Source: Fimbriimonas sp.
GTDB lineage: Bacteria > Armatimonadota > Fimbriimonadia > Fimbriimonadales > Fimbriimonadaceae
Assembly (NCBI GenBank): GCA_029866005.1
Contig: JARXAE010000003.1
Span: 248,001 to 312,000, forward strand
DNA length: 64,000 nucleotides
Reading direction: 5' to 3'
Position 1 is the stretch's first letter. Each line of letters begins with the position of its first letter. Of this stretch, positions 9,292-17,560 are shown piece by piece. The position numbers and the translations under genes are program-made. Below the pieces are notes generated by a model. The model made no database searches, was not told the origin of the DNA, and saw nothing but the letters and a program-made list of their open reading frames with translations.

Positions 9292-10050
9292 GAATTCACA
9301 CACTCGCTCGGCGACTTCTGCCGAGCGAGTGATGCGAACATGGCCCAAGCCCTGGGTGATGAGCAGTTCTGAATCTGGCCAAGCCTGGTGGATGGCGTGT
9401 GCCTCGCTGACGTTGATGTCTTCGTCCTGTTCGTCGTGAATGATCAACGCTGGTTTTCCTATGCTCGGAGCCAAGAGGCTCGGGGTCGCGGCGACGACGG
9501 AATCCCAGCCGAACTCATCCGCCCAATGTTGGTAAACGGCCTGGTTGAGGGAGGGATCAACACCGGAAAGCCCGAAGAATCGGGTGAGGAAGTCTTGAAG
9601 CTCATTTCGGGCGGAAATAAGAACGTAGCGATCCGCACTTGCTCCGAGAGTGGTGGACTTTGGGATCGCCGTTGCCCCGATTGAATGTGCAACAACTGCG
9701 TGGAGCGGGCCGAATTGCTCGGCGAGCTGATGAAGAGTGTGAGCAAAGAGGAACATGTTGGAGCGCGTTCCCTCGCTATCTCCGTGCCCCGGCGCATCGG
9801 CCGCTATGACGCGAAAGTAAGGCTCCAAAGCCTTGATGAACGCCCACATTGCGGTTCCTCGCGAGCCCCAGCCGTGTTGAACAACCACCGCCTTCCCGCG
9901 CCCCCACGACTGGCCACGAACCGTTTGTCCCTCGACCCGTACTTCAAAAGGCTCGCCTCGTTCCAACAGCTCCTGCTCACGCCTCGCTCTGGCTGCCTGA
10001 GGCGGGGGAGACATGAACATCTCGTAGGCTTCTTTGGAGGTCACCCGCAC
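9280..10050 (-). CDS. Alpha/beta hydrolase
   Basis: This 256-residue protein shows the alpha/beta-hydrolase fold: an oxyanion segment VVVQHGWGSRG, then DAPGHGDSEG, the nucleophile elbow VVAHSIGATA, an acid region IIHDEQDEDI, and the catalytic histidine in QGLGHVRI. There is no signal peptide, so it acts in the cytoplasm, probably as an esterase-like hydrolase. The start is uncertain: GTG at 10050 has TACAAT nine bases upstream, while ATG codons at 10020 and 10014 would trim only N-terminal residues. Its 3' end overlaps the amidohydrolase gene by 12 bases and contains a perfect hairpin. The substrate is unknown. Confidence 0.8.
   Translation of the reverse strand: MRVTSKEAYEMFMSPPPQAARARREQELLERGEPFEVRVEGQTVRGQSWGRGKAVVVQHGWGSRGTAMWAFIKALEPYFRVIAADAPGHGDSEGTRSNMFLFAHTLHQLAEQFGPLHAVVAHSIGATAIPKSTTLGASADRYVLISARNELQDFLTRFFGLSGVDPSLNQAVYQHWADEFGWDSVVAATPSLLAPSIGKPALIIHDEQDEDINVSEAHAIHQAWPDSELLITQGLGHVRITRSAEVAERVCEFLLT
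9301..9331. terminator. Perfect 12-bp hairpin at the convergent gene ends
   Basis: CACTCGCTCGGC and its exact reverse complement GCCGAGCGAGTG are separated by a 7-base loop. The hairpin lies 10 bases after the amidohydrolase stop and inside the last codons of the converging alpha/beta hydrolase. No T-run follows on either strand, so termination is inferred from position. Confidence 0.55.
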
Positions 10051-10065
10051 AGTTTACCGATTGTA

Positions 10066-10096
10066 AATTATTCCCCTGCGCGTGGGGAATTATTCC
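10066..10096. promoter_or_regulatory. Inverted plus direct repeat in the divergent promoter region
   Basis: ATTCCCC (10070-10076) and GGGGAAT (10084-10090) form a 7+7 palindrome with a 7-base spacer. AATTATTCC also occurs twice, at 10066 and 10088, exactly 22 bases (two helical turns) apart. The site lies between the hydrolase and ATPase starts and looks like an operator. No regulator can be assigned. Confidence 0.4.
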
Positions 10097-10099
10097 AGG

Positions 10100-10105
10100 T
10101 ATCAT
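10100..10105 (+). promoter_or_regulatory. Leaderless-type -10 element of the ATPase gene
   Basis: TATCAT is followed by CCATCC and then ATG at 10112. The same CCATCC spacer occurs before the GH116 gene. This supports the ATG at 10112 over an in-frame GTG at 10082. Confidence 0.55.
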
Positions 10106-10111
10106 CCATCC

Positions 10112-11326
10112 ATGTTCCCAAGGATGGCAGAGCAAGTAGTGGCAGAGGCACTTGCGGACACGCCAGTTGTCATTGTGGTCGGGCCCCGGCAGTGCGGCAA
10201 ATCGACTCTCGCCATGAGGTTCGGCGAAGGTCGCGAATATGTCACCCTTGACGATCCAGTTTTCCTGGCCCACGCAACGGAGAACCCCGCAGACTTCTTG
10301 AATGCCCACCCTGCACCACTCATCATTGACGAAATCCAGCGTGCACCCGGGCTGTTCTTGCCCCTCAAGCTGATGGTCGATAGAAATCGAACACCTGGAT
10401 CGTACATTCTCACCGGATCCGCAAACGTCCTTCTCCTTCCCAAAGTCGCAGACTCCCTCGCGGGGAGAATGGAGATCATCGATCTCCAGCCCCTCACCCA
10501 GGGAGAGCTGGAAGGAACCAACGCCCATTGGATTAACTCGGTCTTCTCGAATGATTACTCACCCAAGAGTAGCCGCGATCCTCTCACACTTGAGGAGCGC
10601 ATCGTTCGCGGCGGCTACCCTGAACCTGCGCAACGAGCTTCGAAACGACGCGATCCCTGGTTCCAGTCCTACATCCGAACCCTTCTAGATCGGGATGTAC
10701 GAGATCTTGCCAACATCGACGGCCTGACCCAACTCCCAAAGCTTCTGCGCCTTCTCGCAGCTCGCGCGGGAACTCCGCTCAACCTAAGCGGACTTAGCCG
10801 AGAGACAAACTTGCCGCATACATCTATCACCCGATACGTTGATCTACTGAAGGCTCTTTATCTCATCCGAACCGTTCCCGCCTGGTCGGCGGATGCCGAG
10901 GTGAAGCTCGCTCGAACTCCCAAGGCGTATTTGGTTGACACTGGCCTTGCCTGCCATCTCAATCAAATCGACGAAAAGCAACTCAGCAGACCCGGCGATT
11001 TGCGAACTGCAATGCTGGAGACGTTTCTCGCCAACGAGTTACTGCGTCTCATCCAGACCTCCGGCGTCTACGCCGAACTGTTCCACATGCGGACGGTGAA
11101 AAACAAGGAAATCCCGTTTCTCATTGAAGCCCGTGACGGGCGAGTTGTCGCCATCGACTTCCAAGATCAGTCTGTGCCCAGCCCTCAGTCGATCGAGCGG
11201 TTGACTTACGTTAAGGAAGTCGTCGGAGACAGGTGGCACCGCGGAATCTGGATGCATACAGGAACCGAAACAAAGGCCCTTGCTGGCGACGTCCATGCGG
11301 TGCCGATCAGTTGTTTGTGGAGTTGA
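10112..11326 (+). CDS. AAA-type ATPase with DUF4143 domain
   Basis: The protein (404 residues) has an N-terminal AAA-14 type ATPase domain with Walker A GPRQCGKST, Walker B PLIIDEIQRAPGLF and the sensor-like GSYILTGSANVLLL. A DUF4143 domain follows (RDVRDLANIDGLTQLPKLLRLLAARAG is its winged-helix start, quoted as RDVRDLANIDGLTQLPKLL; then KAYLVDTGLACHL). This is a common and widely exchanged bacterial family of unknown function. Its C-terminus carries a nuclease-like fold in some members, but I see no clear nuclease motif here. The start is set by the -10 element six bases upstream. The 3' end overlaps the converging membrane protein by 20 bases. Confidence 0.88.
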   Translation: MFPRMAEQVVAEALADTPVVIVVGPRQCGKSTLAMRFGEGREYVTLDDPVFLAHATENPADFLNAHPAPLIIDEIQRAPGLFLPLKLMVDRNRTPGSYILTGSANVLLLPKVADSLAGRMEIIDLQPLTQGELEGTNAHWINSVFSNDYSPKSSRDPLTLEERIVRGGYPEPAQRASKRRDPWFQSYIRTLLDRDVRDLANIDGLTQLPKLLRLLAARAGTPLNLSGLSRETNLPHTSITRYVDLLKALYLIRTVPAWSADAEVKLARTPKAYLVDTGLACHLNQIDEKQLSRPGDLRTAMLETFLANELLRLIQTSGVYAELFHMRTVKNKEIPFLIEARDGRVVAIDFQDQSVPSPQSIERLTYVKEVVGDRWHRGIWMHTGTETKALAGDVHAVPISCLWS

Positions 11327-12125
11327 AGTCGCGAAGCTCTTCGTTGGCAATTCGCTCCATACGGAGGTTATCCAGCACGCCATCCATCACGTTTGAGGAC
11401 ACGAGCCGATCAGCCACCGAAGCAGGTTCGGATAGTAGACCCTCCAGATGATCAGCAAGCTCTTTGAGCTTGCCCGATTGCTGACCAACCTGCGCGCTGA
11501 TCGTCCCGTGAGTCTCTGGCGACTTGTCAAGGAGCGAGACCTGGTTCAAAATGCTGATCATCGCTTCGTCGGCAGCTACCCGCATCTGGGGAACGAGTTG
11601 CTTCGACCTCCCGGTTGAGCCGTCGGCGATTTTCAACAAGCCCCACACGCGGTTGTACTCAAAGCAGGCCTTCTCCAGAAGCGCAGCAGCGGGAGCGGCA
11701 ATCACGTTAGAAGCGGTCTTCTGACCAAAGAGACCAGCCAAAAAGTTACCGGTAGGTCCGGTTGCCCAGTCCCAGTCGTGGCTTGTGTCGTGCCAGCCAA
11801 TGTGCTGTCCAATCCGAGTAAGGAGCCCCCGCGCCTGGGAAGAGAGTCTAACTTCGGTGGTGGGAATGTTCTTCGCGCGGCGACCCGCCCAGAAGGAGAC
11901 TCCACCAAAAATCGTCGCTACCACGATATTGGCAATTCCGACCACGAAGGGCATTTTGCCCCCACTCGCGAACGAGATTGCGGTCATCGCAACACCAAGG
12001 CCTAGCGTAGAAATCGACGCAATCAGAAAGCCCAGTGCCATTGGGTTGCGCACGTATCCAAACAGTCCAACTCCACGGCTCCAGAAGAATCGATCAATAC
12101 TCGACGGTTGGCGGCGCTCGTTCAT
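11307..12125 (-). CDS. Membrane protein of unknown function
   Basis: I do not recognise this 272-residue protein. After a short basic N-terminus it has two transmembrane helices near residues 29-53 (ALGFLIASISTLGLGVAMTA) and 59-80 (FVVGIANIVVATIFGGVSF). A soluble, mostly helical C-terminal part of about 190 residues follows, containing repeated alanine- and leucine-rich segments such as VIAAPAAALLEKACFEYNRV. The C-terminal domain would face the cytoplasm if both ends are inside. The ATG start lies 9 bases downstream of the DUF454 gene, so the two are likely cotranscribed. Confidence 0.7.
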   Translation of the reverse strand: MNERRQPSSIDRFFWSRGVGLFGYVRNPMALGFLIASISTLGLGVAMTAISFASGGKMPFVVGIANIVVATIFGGVSFWAGRRAKNIPTTEVRLSSQARGLLTRIGQHIGWHDTSHDWDWATGPTGNFLAGLFGQKTASNVIAAPAAALLEKACFEYNRVWGLLKIADGSTGRSKQLVPQMRVAADEAMISILNQVSLLDKSPETHGTISAQVGQQSGKLKELADHLEGLLSEPASVADRLVSSNVMDGVLDNLRMERIANEELRDFNSTNN

Positions 12126-12134
12126 GTCACAGTT

Positions 12135-12587
12135 TTACAACTTCTCAGGCGGTGAGGTTTCAACAGAGAGAGGAACACGGCGCAAAAAGTCGGTCAGCCA
12201 GATGACAGTTCCGACTAAGATCGTTAGGGGAACCCATTTCGGCAAAGTCCACGCGATCTGCTTGATGAAGATCGGATTAGAGGTCGCGATCTTATAGCAA
12301 GTGACGGAGATCGCGACCCAAATCATACAAAGTGCAACGATCTTCGTTCGCAGCTTCATCGACCGCCCGGCGTCCCAATCACGCAAAGTCTGCCCAACAT
12401 ATCGATTGTCGAGCAACCAGTTCTCCATCTTTGCGCTACTATTACGGAACGCCCAGAGCGCGATTACAAGAAAGACGAAACCCGGCATAACCGGCGTGAC
12501 GATGCCGACGAAGCCAACGGCCACGCAAACCAATCCGAAAGCGCCATAGGCACATCGGACGATCAACGGACGCTCGCGGTGGGGCAT
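12135..12587 (-). CDS. DUF454 (YbaN-type) inner-membrane protein
   Basis: This 150-residue protein matches the DUF454/YbaN layout. An N-terminal hydrophobic pair (FGLVCVAVGFVGIVTPVMPG, FVFLVIALWAFRNSS) is followed by the family signature ENWLLDNRYVGQTLRDWDAGRSM and two more hydrophobic segments. The family is found across bacteria and its function is not established. The ATG at 12587 has TAATCG six bases upstream, a near match to the local leaderless promoter pattern. It heads a two-gene unit with the membrane protein downstream and is divergent from the gene at 12660. Confidence 0.85.
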   Translation of the reverse strand: MPHRERPLIVRCAYGAFGLVCVAVGFVGIVTPVMPGFVFLVIALWAFRNSSAKMENWLLDNRYVGQTLRDWDAGRSMKLRTKIVALCMIWVAISVTCYKIATSNPIFIKQIAWTLPKWVPLTILVGTVIWLTDFLRRVPLSVETSPPEKL

Positions 12588-12659
12588 TAGACCCGATTAT
12601 GGAACCTTTGCAACTCAATTGTAGTCACCAACGCTCTTGTCAGTTAAGGATGTAAAGCA

Positions 12660-13160
12660 ATGGTTACAATCGGTGACTCGTTTTCAATCGTCGCAACGCT
12701 CGCAGGTGTTGCCCTCACTCTCTGGTGCTTCATGCTCGTCTGCGCTCTGCTCTTCCCTGTTCGAGTAGAAGAAGCGCGATCGGCGGTTAGCGGTTCACTC
12801 GGAAAATGCTTCGGGATGGGTCTGGTTGCGTTCCTCCTAGGATTCATTGGGATCGTCGTAGCCCAGGTACCCAATCCACTAGCCAAGCTAGCTGGCCTGC
12901 TCATCGCTTCGGCATACCTCTGCTGCGTAATGGTTGGTGCCGCAGGCGTTGCTAAGCTCGCTGCAGAGCGGCTTCGAGCCCTGACCAACCAGCAGGAGTC
13001 CGAGTTTTCCGCCTTCGGTAAATCCGCCTGGTACATCGTCGTTGCAGGAATGCTGCCCGTAATGGGGTGGTTCCTTTTTGCACCATTGATGATGGTCGTC
13101 GGTGGCGGAGCTGGCTTCAAAGCAGCTCTTAAGAGTCAACCAGTTGGCGAGGTAGTGTAA
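12660..13160 (+). CDS. Four-helix membrane protein of unknown function
   Basis: This 166-residue protein has four predicted membrane segments (near residues 10-30, 52-72, 78-98 and 122-146). The last reads YIVVAGMLPVMGWFLFAPLMM. A charged loop (AERLRALTNQQESEFSAF) sits between helices three and four. AAGGATG lies close upstream at Shine-Dalgarno distance. It ends 4 bases before the DUF1800 gene, so cotranscription is likely, which may suggest a link to that secretion-related pair. I do not recognise the family. Confidence 0.65.
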   Translation: MVTIGDSFSIVATLAGVALTLWCFMLVCALLFPVRVEEARSAVSGSLGKCFGMGLVAFLLGFIGIVVAQVPNPLAKLAGLLIASAYLCCVMVGAAGVAKLAAERLRALTNQQESEFSAFGKSAWYIVVAGMLPVMGWFLFAPLMMVVGGGAGFKAALKSQPVGEVV

Positions 13161-13164
13161 AACC

Positions 13165-14493
13165 ATGATTTCTCGCCGAGATGCCCTTCTGGTTGCGGGT
13201 GGGGCAGCGATTGCCGGTTGCGGTCGTCTTGCCACTGAGGCAAGACGGCGCAAACCTGCGCCGGAATACCGAGCTAAACCGAAAGATCGCTCGGCGAGAA
13301 TGATTGATCGAATGTCGTTCGGCTGGTCGGTTGAAGAAGCGGACCGATTCGCATCACTCGGCGAGGCGGAGTATGTCGAACGTCAGCTCAAGGCAGACTT
13401 CGATGAGCCGCTGGAGCTGACGATTCAACTCCAGTCGCTCGACTGCCTCCGCATGAACGGTTTTGAGTTGATCGAAATCCCTCGGGGTCGAGTGACGCAG
13501 CAACTCCAAAGCGCCGCAATTCTTCGGGCAACCTACTCACCAAATCAACTTCGAGAGCGATTGGTTGATTTTTGGAGCAATCATTTCAACATCTATGCCG
13601 GCAAAGCGGACGGCGCCTTCTTCAAAAGTAACGAGGAGGAGCAGATTATTCGCAAACACGCGTTGGGCAAGTTCCGCGACATGGCGATCGCGATGTCGAA
13701 GTCACCCGCGATGCTCGTCTATCTCGACAATAACCAAAACTTCAAAGGTCACCCGAACGAGAACTATGCGCGGGAGCTGATGGAGCTACACACGCTTGGG
13801 ATTGACGGCGGATACACCCAGAAAGATATCCAAGAGCTCGCGAGATGCTTGACCGGCTGGACAATGGAGGATCGATCTATTTGGGCGAGCCACGCGCTTC
13901 GAGCCCGAGGTTCCTTCTACTTTGATAAGTCCAAACACGATGACGGCGCGAAACATGTCTTCGGTCTTGACCTACCTGCTGGCGGCGGAATTCGCGATGG
14001 TGAGCTCGTTGTGGAGCATCTCGTATCCCATGAAGAGGCTGGAAAGTACTTGGCGAAAAAGCTCGTGAAGTTCTTTACCGGAGCCCAAAACCTTGAGCTT
14101 GAGAAGACTGTTCTGGACCAGTTCCAAAAGACTGGCGGTGATATTCCCTCAATGGTTCGTCCGATTATGACTGCACCTGCGCTGATCGAGGGGCCGCCAA
14201 TCATGCGCAGGCCATTCGAGCTCATGTGTGCCGCTCTAAGAGTCTCCGGAGCGGCGACTGACGGCGGTCCTGCCTTGCAGAACCACCTCAAGAAAATGGG
14301 ACAGCCAATCTATGAATGGCCACTCCCAGATGGGTATCCGGTTGACCAATTGAGTTGGGCAACGAATCTGCTTCCAAGGTGGCAATTCGTGTACGACATG
14401 GCAAACGGCAAGATCCCAAACACGTTCGTGAAGGCCCCCGATGCGGTTGCTCTCGCCAGCCAACTCGCCCACCCTGACTTCCAATACGCCTAA
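13165..14493 (+). CDS. DUF1800 family protein with Tat/lipoprotein signal
   Basis: The 442-residue protein begins with a twin-arginine-type signal followed by a lipobox-like cysteine (SRRDALLVAGGAAIAGCGR), so it is probably exported folded and anchored as a lipoprotein. The body has DUF1800 hallmarks: MIDRMSFGWSVEEADRF, then LRERLVDFWSNHFNIY, and NENYARELMELHTLGIDGGYT (quoted in parts: NENYARELMELHTLG, IDGGYT), ending with WPLPDGYPVDQLSWATNLLP. DUF1800 and DUF1501 genes are nearly always adjacent in environmental bacteria, as here, and probably act together outside the cytoplasmic membrane. Their biochemical role is not established. Confidence 0.92.
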   Translation: MISRRDALLVAGGAAIAGCGRLATEARRRKPAPEYRAKPKDRSARMIDRMSFGWSVEEADRFASLGEAEYVERQLKADFDEPLELTIQLQSLDCLRMNGFELIEIPRGRVTQQLQSAAILRATYSPNQLRERLVDFWSNHFNIYAGKADGAFFKSNEEEQIIRKHALGKFRDMAIAMSKSPAMLVYLDNNQNFKGHPNENYARELMELHTLGIDGGYTQKDIQELARCLTGWTMEDRSIWASHALRARGSFYFDKSKHDDGAKHVFGLDLPAGGGIRDGELVVEHLVSHEEAGKYLAKKLVKFFTGAQNLELEKTVLDQFQKTGGDIPSMVRPIMTAPALIEGPPIMRRPFELMCAALRVSGAATDGGPALQNHLKKMGQPIYEWPLPDGYPVDQLSWATNLLPRWQFVYDMANGKIPNTFVKAPDAVALASQLAHPDFQYA

Positions 14494-14500
14494 TTTTTGT

Positions 14501-15691
14501 ATGAAACACTGTTCGAGTTTTGAGCAAGCAATGAGCCGCCGGACGGCTCTCAAAGTCGGCGCCGCGGGGCTGATTCCGTGGCTCCTGTCGGGTTCTGCGC
14601 TTAGTCAGGTAAAGCTTGGCAATCGAGGACATAATCTCGTCGTCATCTTTCTCCGAGGCGGTTCCGACGGCCTCAATATGATGGTGCCTTACGCAGATGA
14701 CAACTATTACAAGGCTCGCCCATCCGTAGGTATCGCGGCGAACAAAGTTGAAAAGCTAAACGACTATTTTGGGTTGCATCCTTCACTCAAACCGTTCAAG
14801 AGTTGGTACGAAAAGGGAGAACTTTGCTTGACCCCTGCCGTTGGCTCTCAAGATCGAACCCGTTCCCACTTCGAAGCCATGCTCGCCATGGAGCGCGGCA
14901 CAGCAACTGGGCACAGTGGCACCGCTAACGGATGGTTGGCACGGTACCTCACCATGACCCAGAGTGAACAAGACGGTCCCCTACGGTCTGTGGCGTGGGC
15001 CGACACCATGCCGGACTCGCTGCAAGGGGCGCCCGCGCCTTTGGTCGTGCAGTCCGTCACAGATTTCCGTCTCGACGCAGACGCGGAGTTCGTGAGGAAT
15101 CTCGGAACCATGTATAAAAATGGCGACGATTCCCTCGTTCACCGGGCGGGTGAGCTGACGCTGGACGCCCTCAAGAAGATCGAGCAGCTTGATCCCAAGA
15201 ACTACAAGCCAAGCGGCGGTGCCGTGTACGCAGACGACTATTTGGGAAAGGGTCTGAAAGAAGTCTCCGCGCTCATCAAATCCAAACTCGGGCTCGAGAT
15301 CGCCTGCCTTGAAACCACCGGCTGGGATACTCACTTCGCGCAGGGGGCAGATACCGGAATCCACGCCAACAATCTTGCCTCGGTTGCCAACAACGTCAAC
15401 GCCTTCCTCAATGATCTCGGAGAGAGTCGAAAGGAAACGACCGTCGTCATCATGACCGAATTCGGCCGACGTATCGGCGAGAATGCAAGCCTTGGCACCG
15501 ACCACGGCCGCGCCTCAGTGATGATGGTCTTTAACGGCGTGAATGGCGGCAAGATCGACGGCGCCTGGCCGGGAATCGGTAAGGACCAGGTCGACGAGGT
15601 CGGCGACCTAAAGCCAGTCAACGACTATCGGGAGATCCTGACAAAACATCTCAGTCCGAAGATGCCAGAGATCGCCAAGGTCTGGGGTTAA
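14501..15691 (+). CDS. DUF1501 family protein with Tat signal
   Basis: This protein (396 residues) is the partner of the preceding DUF1800 gene, 7 bases downstream. It has a twin-arginine motif in MSRRTALKVGAAGLIPWLLSG, then the alkaline-phosphatase-like DUF1501 core: LVVIFLRGGSDGLNMMVPY at the start, LETTGWDTHFAQG, and VVIMTEFGRRIGENASLGTDHG (quoted in part: IMTEFGRRIGENASLGTDHG). I placed the start at ATG 14501; ATG 14531, immediately before SRR, is equally possible. The fold resembles the alkaline phosphatase/sulfatase superfamily, but the activity of this group is not established. Confidence 0.92.
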   Translation: MKHCSSFEQAMSRRTALKVGAAGLIPWLLSGSALSQVKLGNRGHNLVVIFLRGGSDGLNMMVPYADDNYYKARPSVGIAANKVEKLNDYFGLHPSLKPFKSWYEKGELCLTPAVGSQDRTRSHFEAMLAMERGTATGHSGTANGWLARYLTMTQSEQDGPLRSVAWADTMPDSLQGAPAPLVVQSVTDFRLDADAEFVRNLGTMYKNGDDSLVHRAGELTLDALKKIEQLDPKNYKPSGGAVYADDYLGKGLKEVSALIKSKLGLEIACLETTGWDTHFAQGADTGIHANNLASVANNVNAFLNDLGESRKETTVVIMTEFGRRIGENASLGTDHGRASVMMVFNGVNGGKIDGAWPGIGKDQVDEVGDLKPVNDYREILTKHLSPKMPEIAKVWG

Positions 15692-15694
15692 CTC

Positions 15695-16741
15695 TTATTC
15701 CTCGATCAGGTACTCAGCGATGAGCTGGGCCGTGTCTCGCAGGGCCTCAATGTGCGTCCGCTCGTAGCCGTGCGACGTATCCACGCCTGGACCGATGAGG
15801 GCCACCTCGGCACCGCCGCCGCTGCGCCAGTAGGCGGAGCCGTCGGAGCCGTAGTAAGGGTAGATGTCAGGAATCAGCTCAATTCCTCGGCGGAAGGCGA
15901 GGCCGCGAAGCTTGTCGCTCAGGTTCTTGCTGTAGGGGCCGGAGGAGTCGGCGAGGCAGATCGAAACGTTGTACTCGGAACCAGCTTGACCTTCACCGAC
16001 GCACGCCATGTCGAGAACCAACATCTCGGCGAGATCGGCAGGAAGTGAGTCCATTCCGCCATGACCGACCTCTTCGAAATTGGAGAACAGAATGGTCGTC
16101 TTTTGAACCGGAGTAAGACCGCTCTTCTGGATGCCCTCAAGAGCGGCGAGGAGGCACGCGACGCAGGCCTTATCGTCCAAGAATCGCGAGCGAATGAAAC
16201 CAGACTCGCTGATTTCGGTGCGTGGGTCGAGGTTCACAAAATCGCCAACCGAGATCCCGAGGAATCTGGTCTCCTCGGCTTTGTTGGTGCGTTCGTCAAG
16301 GCGGACTTCGAGAGTATCGGCATTTCGCGCCTTCGTCCCAGCTTCTTTATTGACGTGGGCGGCTCCGTTCTCCAGAACAATCGAGCCGCGAATCTGGCGT
16401 CCGCTTGAGGCGACGATGGTGACCCCCTCGCTCTCAGTCGTTGGCCAGTTTATCCCGTTCAGAGCCTTCAGCTTCAGGCGACCATTGGGCTTGATTTCCT
16501 TCACCATGAAGCCAAGGGTATCAACATGGGCAGTCAGTGCTCGAGGAGCCGTGGAACGGAGGCCGTCAAGGTGTGCGATCAAGGCACCTTTCTTGGTTCG
16601 CTCAGTTGGAATTCCGAGACCCATCAGCTCAGATTCGATGAATCCGATACCGTACTCAGTGTCGCCAGTGGGAGACGGGGTGTTCAGAAGGTCCACCAGG
16701 AACCGCTGAAGGTAGTCGTTGGAAACTTCAAATCTCGCCAT
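15695..16741 (-). CDS. M42-family aminopeptidase
   Basis: This 348-residue cytoplasmic metallopeptidase has the M42 (FrvX/TET) pattern. Zinc ligands are visible in LTAHVDTLGFMV (His and Asp), RFLDDKACVACLL (bridging Asp), SNFEEVGHGG (Glu-Glu), VLDMACVGEG (Asp) and DTSHGYERTH (His). M42 enzymes form large tetrahedral complexes that remove N-terminal residues from peptides. The length is normal for the family. There is no signal peptide. It converges on the DUF1501 gene with only 3 bases between stop codons. A hairpin separates it from the ABC operon upstream. Confidence 0.92.
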   Translation of the reverse strand: MARFEVSNDYLQRFLVDLLNTPSPTGDTEYGIGFIESELMGLGIPTERTKKGALIAHLDGLRSTAPRALTAHVDTLGFMVKEIKPNGRLKLKALNGINWPTTESEGVTIVASSGRQIRGSIVLENGAAHVNKEAGTKARNADTLEVRLDERTNKAEETRFLGISVGDFVNLDPRTEISESGFIRSRFLDDKACVACLLAALEGIQKSGLTPVQKTTILFSNFEEVGHGGMDSLPADLAEMLVLDMACVGEGQAGSEYNVSICLADSSGPYSKNLSDKLRGLAFRRGIELIPDIYPYYGSDGSAYWRSGGGAEVALIGPGVDTSHGYERTHIEALRDTAQLIAEYLIEE

Positions 16742-16776
16742 GTTCGCGCCTGCTGAAAGGTTTACCCGGTTTTAGG

Positions 16777-16802
16777 ACGGAGCGCGGAGGTCCGCACTCC
16801 GT
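16777..16802 (-). terminator. Hairpin at the end of the ABC-2 operon
   Basis: ACGGAG (16777-16782) pairs with CTCCGT (16797-16802), extended by GCGG/CCGC after one mismatch, with a 4-base loop. It begins at the last base of the permease stop codon. No U-run follows, so its role as a terminator is inferred from position. Confidence 0.4.
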
Positions 16803-17560
16803 TATTCAGAATCTTCGCGAGGGATGAACTCGTGGGTACTGAACCAGTAGGCCGAGAGTCCAACCATCACCACCGAAAACACCACGAGCCCGAATCCTGA
16901 AGTGAGGGGGTTCATGTCCGTCTTTCCGAGAAGTCCCGCGATCAGGTCCAGCACCTGGCCACCGCTCTCGCCGCCGTCAGGGTGCTTAGCAATGGCCTGC
17001 ATATGAGACAAAATCGAAAGTCCCTGTAGCCCCGTCGGCAAGTTCGGAACCGAACTTTCCCAGCCGAAGGCGAACAAGACGCAGATGATCAGTGCGCGAT
17101 TGAACAGAAGCGTGATGAACATGAACAGCGACGTGTAAGCCGCCGCGCCAAGAGCAACCGCCAGCAAGTCGCGAGCAAAGAACGCCGAGCCACCCCGAGA
17201 GCCCATCTGAGCCGCGATCATCCCGATCACCGAAATGATCACGACCGTGGTCGCCGTCGCCGCCCAGCGGCCGATGATCAGCTGCCAACGCGGAATCGGG
17301 CGAGTGAGCAGATACACAATCGTCTTTTGCTCAATCTCCTGAGCCACGATCATCGTCGAATAGATCGCCGCTGACAACGGCAAGAGCCGGAAAATCAGTA
17401 GGTTGATGACGTTGACATACTTGTCCGCCGGAGTTGCGTCAGAAGCAAATCGCCCCCAGAACATCGCAAAGAGGAAAGCAACGAAAGCCAACATGAGCCA
17501 AGGCAGCATCTTCCGAAGCCGAAGCCCTTCGCGGAGCAGATATCGATAAGCAACTAGCAC
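16802..17560 (-). CDS. ABC-2 type transporter permease
   Basis: This 252-residue integral membrane protein has six hydrophobic segments and the ABC-2 pattern in IAQEIEQKTIVYLLTRPIPRWQ (quoted in part: QEIEQKTIVYLLTRPIPRWQ), which is typical of the cytoplasmic loop of these permeases. It starts with GTG directly after the stop of the ATPase at 17561-18478, its likely partner. The last residues (STHEFIPREDSE) are cytoplasmic. It is the final gene of a four-gene operon with two ATPase-permease pairs. Such transporters export diverse substrates; nothing here fixes the cargo. Confidence 0.85.
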   Translation of the reverse strand: MLVAYRYLLREGLRLRKMLPWLMLAFVAFLFAMFWGRFASDATPADKYVNVINLLIFRLLPLSAAIYSTMIVAQEIEQKTIVYLLTRPIPRWQLIIGRWAATATTVVIISVIGMIAAQMGSRGGSAFFARDLLAVALGAAAYTSLFMFITLLFNRALIICVLFAFGWESSVPNLPTGLQGLSILSHMQAIAKHPDGGESGGQVLDLIAGLLGKTDMNPLTSGFGLVVFSVVMVGLSAYWFSTHEFIPREDSE

